8,192 nt of DNA from NCBI GenBank assembly GCA_964580455.1, contig CAZOKO010000107.1, forward strand, positions 1-8,192. Reading direction: 5' to 3'. The notes under the pieces are model-generated. The model did no database searches and was not told where the DNA came from. It saw only the letters and a program-made list of their open reading frames with translations. Below, piece by piece: positions 5,875 to 8,192 of this stretch. A program made the translations under genes and the position numbers. The number at the start of each line of letters is the position of its first letter. Position 1 is the stretch's first letter. The DNA comes from CAZOKO01 sp964580455. GTDB taxonomy: Bacteria > Desulfobacterota > WTBG01.

Positions 5875-6522
5875 TTAATTGCGAACTGAGGGAAAGATTT
5901 TACTAAAGGATTCCCAATAATTGTTTTCAAAGCAGTCATCAACTATGTTATCAACCATGTTTTCAACTACCGCATAGAGAACAGAAGTAGTGCTGGGGGT
6001 AGGTTCACCAGCCTTAAGATCCAGGATCAAAAATGTTTTTCCAGGCTTGCCACTTCCGTATCCCGTTGCGAAGTACATGGTTTCTCCTGTTTCTACCTCA
6101 ATCAATCTCACAGTCACCGTAACACTATTACTGCTAATATAGCCAACGAGATATCGGTCAATACTCCCGATTATAACATAATCGCTCTTAAGCCTTCTTC
6201 CCTCTTCAACCGCCCGCTCTGTTCTTACATTCCAGCCCCCCCCTTTTTCATACCAGTCAGTCCCCTGAAAAAATAAAACCTCTTTTAGCTCTTCCCTCTC
6301 AAGAAACTTTTGAAAAAATAATTTAGCTGTGTACATCCCGATCTCAGGATAATAATAAGGAGATTCAAAAGGGAGAACGGCAAATTTGGAAGGGGTTTCC
6401 TGCGCTGGAATCTCCTCCTTCACATACACTGTAGGCTCTGGAATATGTAAAAAGGCCGGAGTACATCCCCAAAGGTTGAAGAATAAAGCGAAGATCAGAA
6501 TAATGAATCTATATTTTTTCAT
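5875..6522 (-). CDS. predicted lipoprotein with CsgG/LpoB/FlgO-like domain
   Basis: The 215 residues start with a lipoprotein signal: basic MKKYR, hydrophobic 6-17, then LWGC with the lipid-accepting cysteine at C20 (tryptophan at -2 is unusual). After a Pro-rich linker comes FAVLPFESP (47-55), a helix with YTAKLFFQKFLE, then GRRLKSDYVIIGSIDRYL (108-125) and VTVTVRLIEVETGE (134-147). Strand-helix-strand plus a 'G..L.aDyvi.Gsi' motif and 'vrliDveTGe' strand is the layout of CsgG, LpoB, FlgO and related envelope lipoproteins; I cannot choose among them. A poorly matched C-terminal segment (165-215) is extra. The ATG overlaps the PilZ stop (TAATG), so translation is probably coupled and the two products likely act in one process. 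Confidence 0.78.
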   Translation of the reverse strand: MKKYRFIILIFALFFNLWGCTPAFLHIPEPTVYVKEEIPAQETPSKFAVLPFESPYYYPEIGMYTAKLFFQKFLEREELKEVLFFQGTDWYEKGGGWNVRTERAVEEGRRLKSDYVIIGSIDRYLVGYISSNSVTVTVRLIEVETGETMYFATGYGSGKPGKTFLILDLKAGEPTPSTTSVLYAVVENMVDNIVDDCFENNYWESFSKIFPSVRN

Positions 6523-7112
6523 TAACCTTCTGCCTCTTTTGGAATCTTTTTAGTTCTCAACAGTTCTCTTTGTCTTTTAAATAGATAATGAACAATGCTG
6601 TCCTGATCCTCTTCCTTGATATGGGTGTACTGAACACCCACTCTGTAGCCACCTTCAGGCAATGGCTTTATTCTGATAACCCTGCCCCAGACCTTTATGA
6701 TGACTGTAGGAAAAGTAGGCATCAGAATCTCCATCTCTAAAAAATCCCCTTTCTTAACTTCTTCCTTCATCGTAAACCCGATACCACTTTCACTAAGATT
6801 AGCCTCTGTGGGATGTTGGGTAAAAACACAGGTTTCTTCCTCACGAGATAACATGGAAAGCACGAGAGAAAGTTTTGTATTAATATCTGTCAAAGATTTG
6901 ATAACAAAAGGATCTACATTTTCTGATACCTTCTCCTTATCCTTTTCTTCCATGAAAGGCTTCAGGGTAAAGGATTGAGAAACCGATTCCTCTTCATCAA
7001 TAAAGCTTTTCTTCTCAATTTCCTCGTATTCCTGTTGGGTTAATTTCTTATACTGCAGCATGATTGTAACATCCATACGCAGATGAGCCCTTATATATTT
7101 TTCATCCCCCAT
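6522..7112 (-). CDS. PilZ-domain protein with a long helical insert, probable c-di-GMP receptor
   Basis: PilZ domains bind cyclic di-GMP through RxxxR and [D/N]xSxxG. In this 196-residue protein RxxxR is R8-R12, next to the first strand MDVTIMLQYKKL. NxSxxG is N105-S107-G110 in ANLSESGIGF, followed by the barrel strands FLEMEILMPT, VIIKVWGRVIRIKP and GYRVGVQYTHI, then the helix DSIVHYLFKRQREL. About 90 residues separate the motifs. The insert is charged and helical, with a probable coiled coil at SLTDINTKLSLVLSMLSREE (73-92). Such an insert recalls the 'tetrameric' PilZ type, which however lacks the ligand motifs. GAGGAG (7118-7123) lies 5 nt before the ATG. It sits 54 nt after the diguanylate cyclase and overlaps the lipoprotein start. 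Confidence 0.82.
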   Translation of the reverse strand: MGDEKYIRAHLRMDVTIMLQYKKLTQQEYEEIEKKSFIDEEESVSQSFTLKPFMEEKDKEKVSENVDPFVIKSLTDINTKLSLVLSMLSREEETCVFTQHPTEANLSESGIGFTMKEEVKKGDFLEMEILMPTFPTVIIKVWGRVIRIKPLPEGGYRVGVQYTHIKEEDQDSIVHYLFKRQRELLRTKKIPKEAEG

Positions 7113-7141
7113 AGAGTCTCCTCTTTTTACTGAAAAACCTT

Positions 7142-7163
7142 CATGACCCTTCGTGGGTGCATC
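7142..7163 (-). terminator. weak hairpin between the GGDEF and PilZ genes
   Basis: On the minus strand, just after the diguanylate cyclase stop, ATGCACCC can pair with GGGTCAT (one bulged C) around a small loop, with GAAGG then a run of five T downstream. The stem is short and the T-run is offset, so it is at best a partial terminator or attenuator within a transcription unit. Confidence 0.25.
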
Positions 7164-7166
7164 TCT

Positions 7167-8117
7167 TTATGCAGTACCCAAAACTTCTACGGAATCTCCA
7201 CCATTTTCTTTAGACAGATATAGCACCCTGTCAGCCTGGCTAATTAATTCATCTTCGCTGTTCATACTTTCTGAAATATCCGCTATACCCATACTCAAAG
7301 TAATATTACGGTGTGGTCCTCCAGTACTGATAGGGCAGTTCTTAACCGTCTTTTTCAATCTCTCAGCTAAAACAACAGCTTCCTCGGCCTTTGTCTCAGG
7401 CAGTATAACAGCAAATTCATCACCTCCATATCTGGCAAGAAAATCTATTTCCCGAATAGCCCTCTGCAGGTTGGTAGCCAGCGACCTTAGCACATTGTCC
7501 CCTTCCTGATGTCCAAATTTATCATTGATCTTTTTAAAACCGTCGATATCAAGCATAATTAAGGAAAGCGGTTTTCCATATCTTTTAGATATTCTAAGTT
7601 CTTTATCTAAAGCCTTTTGAAAAGCACGGCGGTTATAAATGCCTGTCAGTTCGTCAGTAATAGCTAACTCCTGAACTCTCTGATGCTCCGTTGCATTTTT
7701 AAGTGCAAGCGCTACCTGATTGGCCATAGTAGAAACTAACCTGAGGTGGTTTTTACTGAGTTCCTGAATACCAATTAAACCCATAACGCCTAATACTTTG
7801 TCAGCAACATTAAGAGGGATATAGATACTTTTATCTGTGGTGATTAAAGACGCTTTATTATTTTTTCCATTGCGTGTCTTTCTTTTTATCACTTCAATGT
7901 GGATACCATTGTCGGGCAGTTTCTCCCCTGAATAACTGGAGTACTCCCTGATGGAATCACTTTTAAGCTTTTCAATTATATTACTGCCGGGAGAAAAAGA
8001 AGGAGCATGGATTTTCAAAAAGGCATCTTCCCCTAAGAAATAAAAGAAGGTCACTATATCATGTTCAACCAGCCCACTTAATTTAATATGATTACTGTGA
8101 ATGACTTTATCGAGCAT
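7167..8117 (-). CDS. GAF-GGDEF diguanylate cyclase, N-terminus apparently removed by an IS
   Basis: It makes cyclic di-GMP from two GTP. Of 316 residues, about 1-145 are a GAF sensor domain (SIYIPLNVADKVLGVMGL at 97-114; LVSTMANQVALALKN at 127-141). A connecting helix leads to a complete GGDEF domain (about 152-312): DELTGIYNRRAF (155-166), metal and substrate segment LDIDGFKKINDKFGH (189-203), inhibitory I-site RxxD (R222-D225), and an intact GGDEF (231-235). An active, feedback-inhibited enzyme is predicted. ATG8117 has no ribosome site. The frame stays open upstream to a TAG at 8151-8153, and that stretch reads LNSTLDAHKMLDKVI across the ATG, a typical opening of a GAF domain. The real protein therefore began further out and was interrupted where the IS-like sequence starts. 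It may be silent or weakly expressed from an IS promoter. Confidence 0.88.
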   Translation of the reverse strand: MLDKVIHSNHIKLSGLVEHDIVTFFYFLGEDAFLKIHAPSFSPGSNIIEKLKSDSIREYSSYSGEKLPDNGIHIEVIKRKTRNGKNNKASLITTDKSIYIPLNVADKVLGVMGLIGIQELSKNHLRLVSTMANQVALALKNATEHQRVQELAITDELTGIYNRRAFQKALDKELRISKRYGKPLSLIMLDIDGFKKINDKFGHQEGDNVLRSLATNLQRAIREIDFLARYGGDEFAVILPETKAEEAVVLAERLKKTVKNCPISTGGPHRNITLSMGIADISESMNSEDELISQADRVLYLSKENGGDSVEVLGTA

Positions 8118-8140
8118 CTTGTGGGCATCAAGAGTAGAAT

Positions 8141-8192
8141 TGAGGTTCCCCTAAATTAGTGGACACATCGAAAGGTTAGGGTTATAAACCTG
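8141..8192. mobile_element. putative end of an insertion sequence (IS3-like tip), cut by the window edge
   Basis: The sequence from 8141 opens TGAGGTTCCCC and continues TAAATTAGTGGACAC. A TG-initiated tip followed by a CCCC...TAGTGGACA block resembles ends of IS3-family elements as I remember them. It coincides with the point where the GAF-GGDEF reading frame loses homology-like sequence and meets a stop. The transposase and the other end would lie beyond 8192. The family and the exact boundary (8141 to about 8148) are uncertain. Confidence 0.5.

Noticed and set aside
7153..7509. Plus-strand 118-residue open frame opposite the GGDEF gene.
   Set aside because: It is antisense to conserved GGDEF codons, has no recognisable domain or ribosome site, and is a shadow of the real gene.
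8171..8192. Small inverted repeat AGGTT...AACCT at the right edge.
   Set aside because: It has only about five base pairs and is cut by the window end, so it cannot be separated from chance.

Overview
The window is bacterial, AT-leaning and gene-dense, with no rRNA, tRNA or CRISPR. The gene set suggests a Gram-negative bacterium: a predicted lipoprotein, a TatB-like protein with TatC, PilZ and GGDEF signalling proteins, and a heat-shock cluster starting with hrcA. The Tat, PilZ and GGDEF protein styles recall Desulfobacterota ('Deltaproteobacteria') or a neighbouring phylum. That is an inference from remembered family sequences and is not proven.

Layout. (1) 1-3016, plus strand: a sigma70-type promoter, then hrcA, grpE and a dnaJ-family gene. 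dnaK, normally between grpE and dnaJ, is absent; that gap instead holds one copy of a two-hairpin repeat. A second copy in opposite orientation lies in the hrcA leader. (2) 3097-4160, minus strand: tatC and a tatB-like gene (tatB first in transcription), converging on dnaJ. (3) 4304-5350, plus strand: a class II histone-deacetylase-family amidohydrolase, divergent from tat, with candidate promoters for both directions in 4161-4303. (4) 5352-5741, minus strand: a small predicted exported protein ending 1 nt from the deacetylase stop. (5) 5875-8117, minus strand: in order of transcription a GAF-GGDEF diguanylate cyclase, a PilZ protein with a long helical insert, and a lipoprotein of CsgG/LpoB/FlgO type whose start overlaps the PilZ stop. 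(6) 8141-8192: what looks like the tip of an insertion sequence that has cut the front off the GAF-GGDEF gene.

How the genes fit together. hrcA, grpE and dnaJ are the regulator, nucleotide-exchange factor and J-protein of the Hsp70 system, so their DnaK partner must be elsewhere. The tat pair moves folded proteins across the inner membrane. The right-hand cluster puts a maker of cyclic di-GMP, a likely receptor and an envelope lipoprotein together, suggesting a small surface or envelope signalling unit.

No wholly new system can be claimed. The points most worth following are the IS-interrupted c-di-GMP cluster, the PilZ domain whose two ligand motifs are split by about 90 residues, and the dnaK-less heat-shock operon flanked by hairpin repeats with no visible CIRCE operator.
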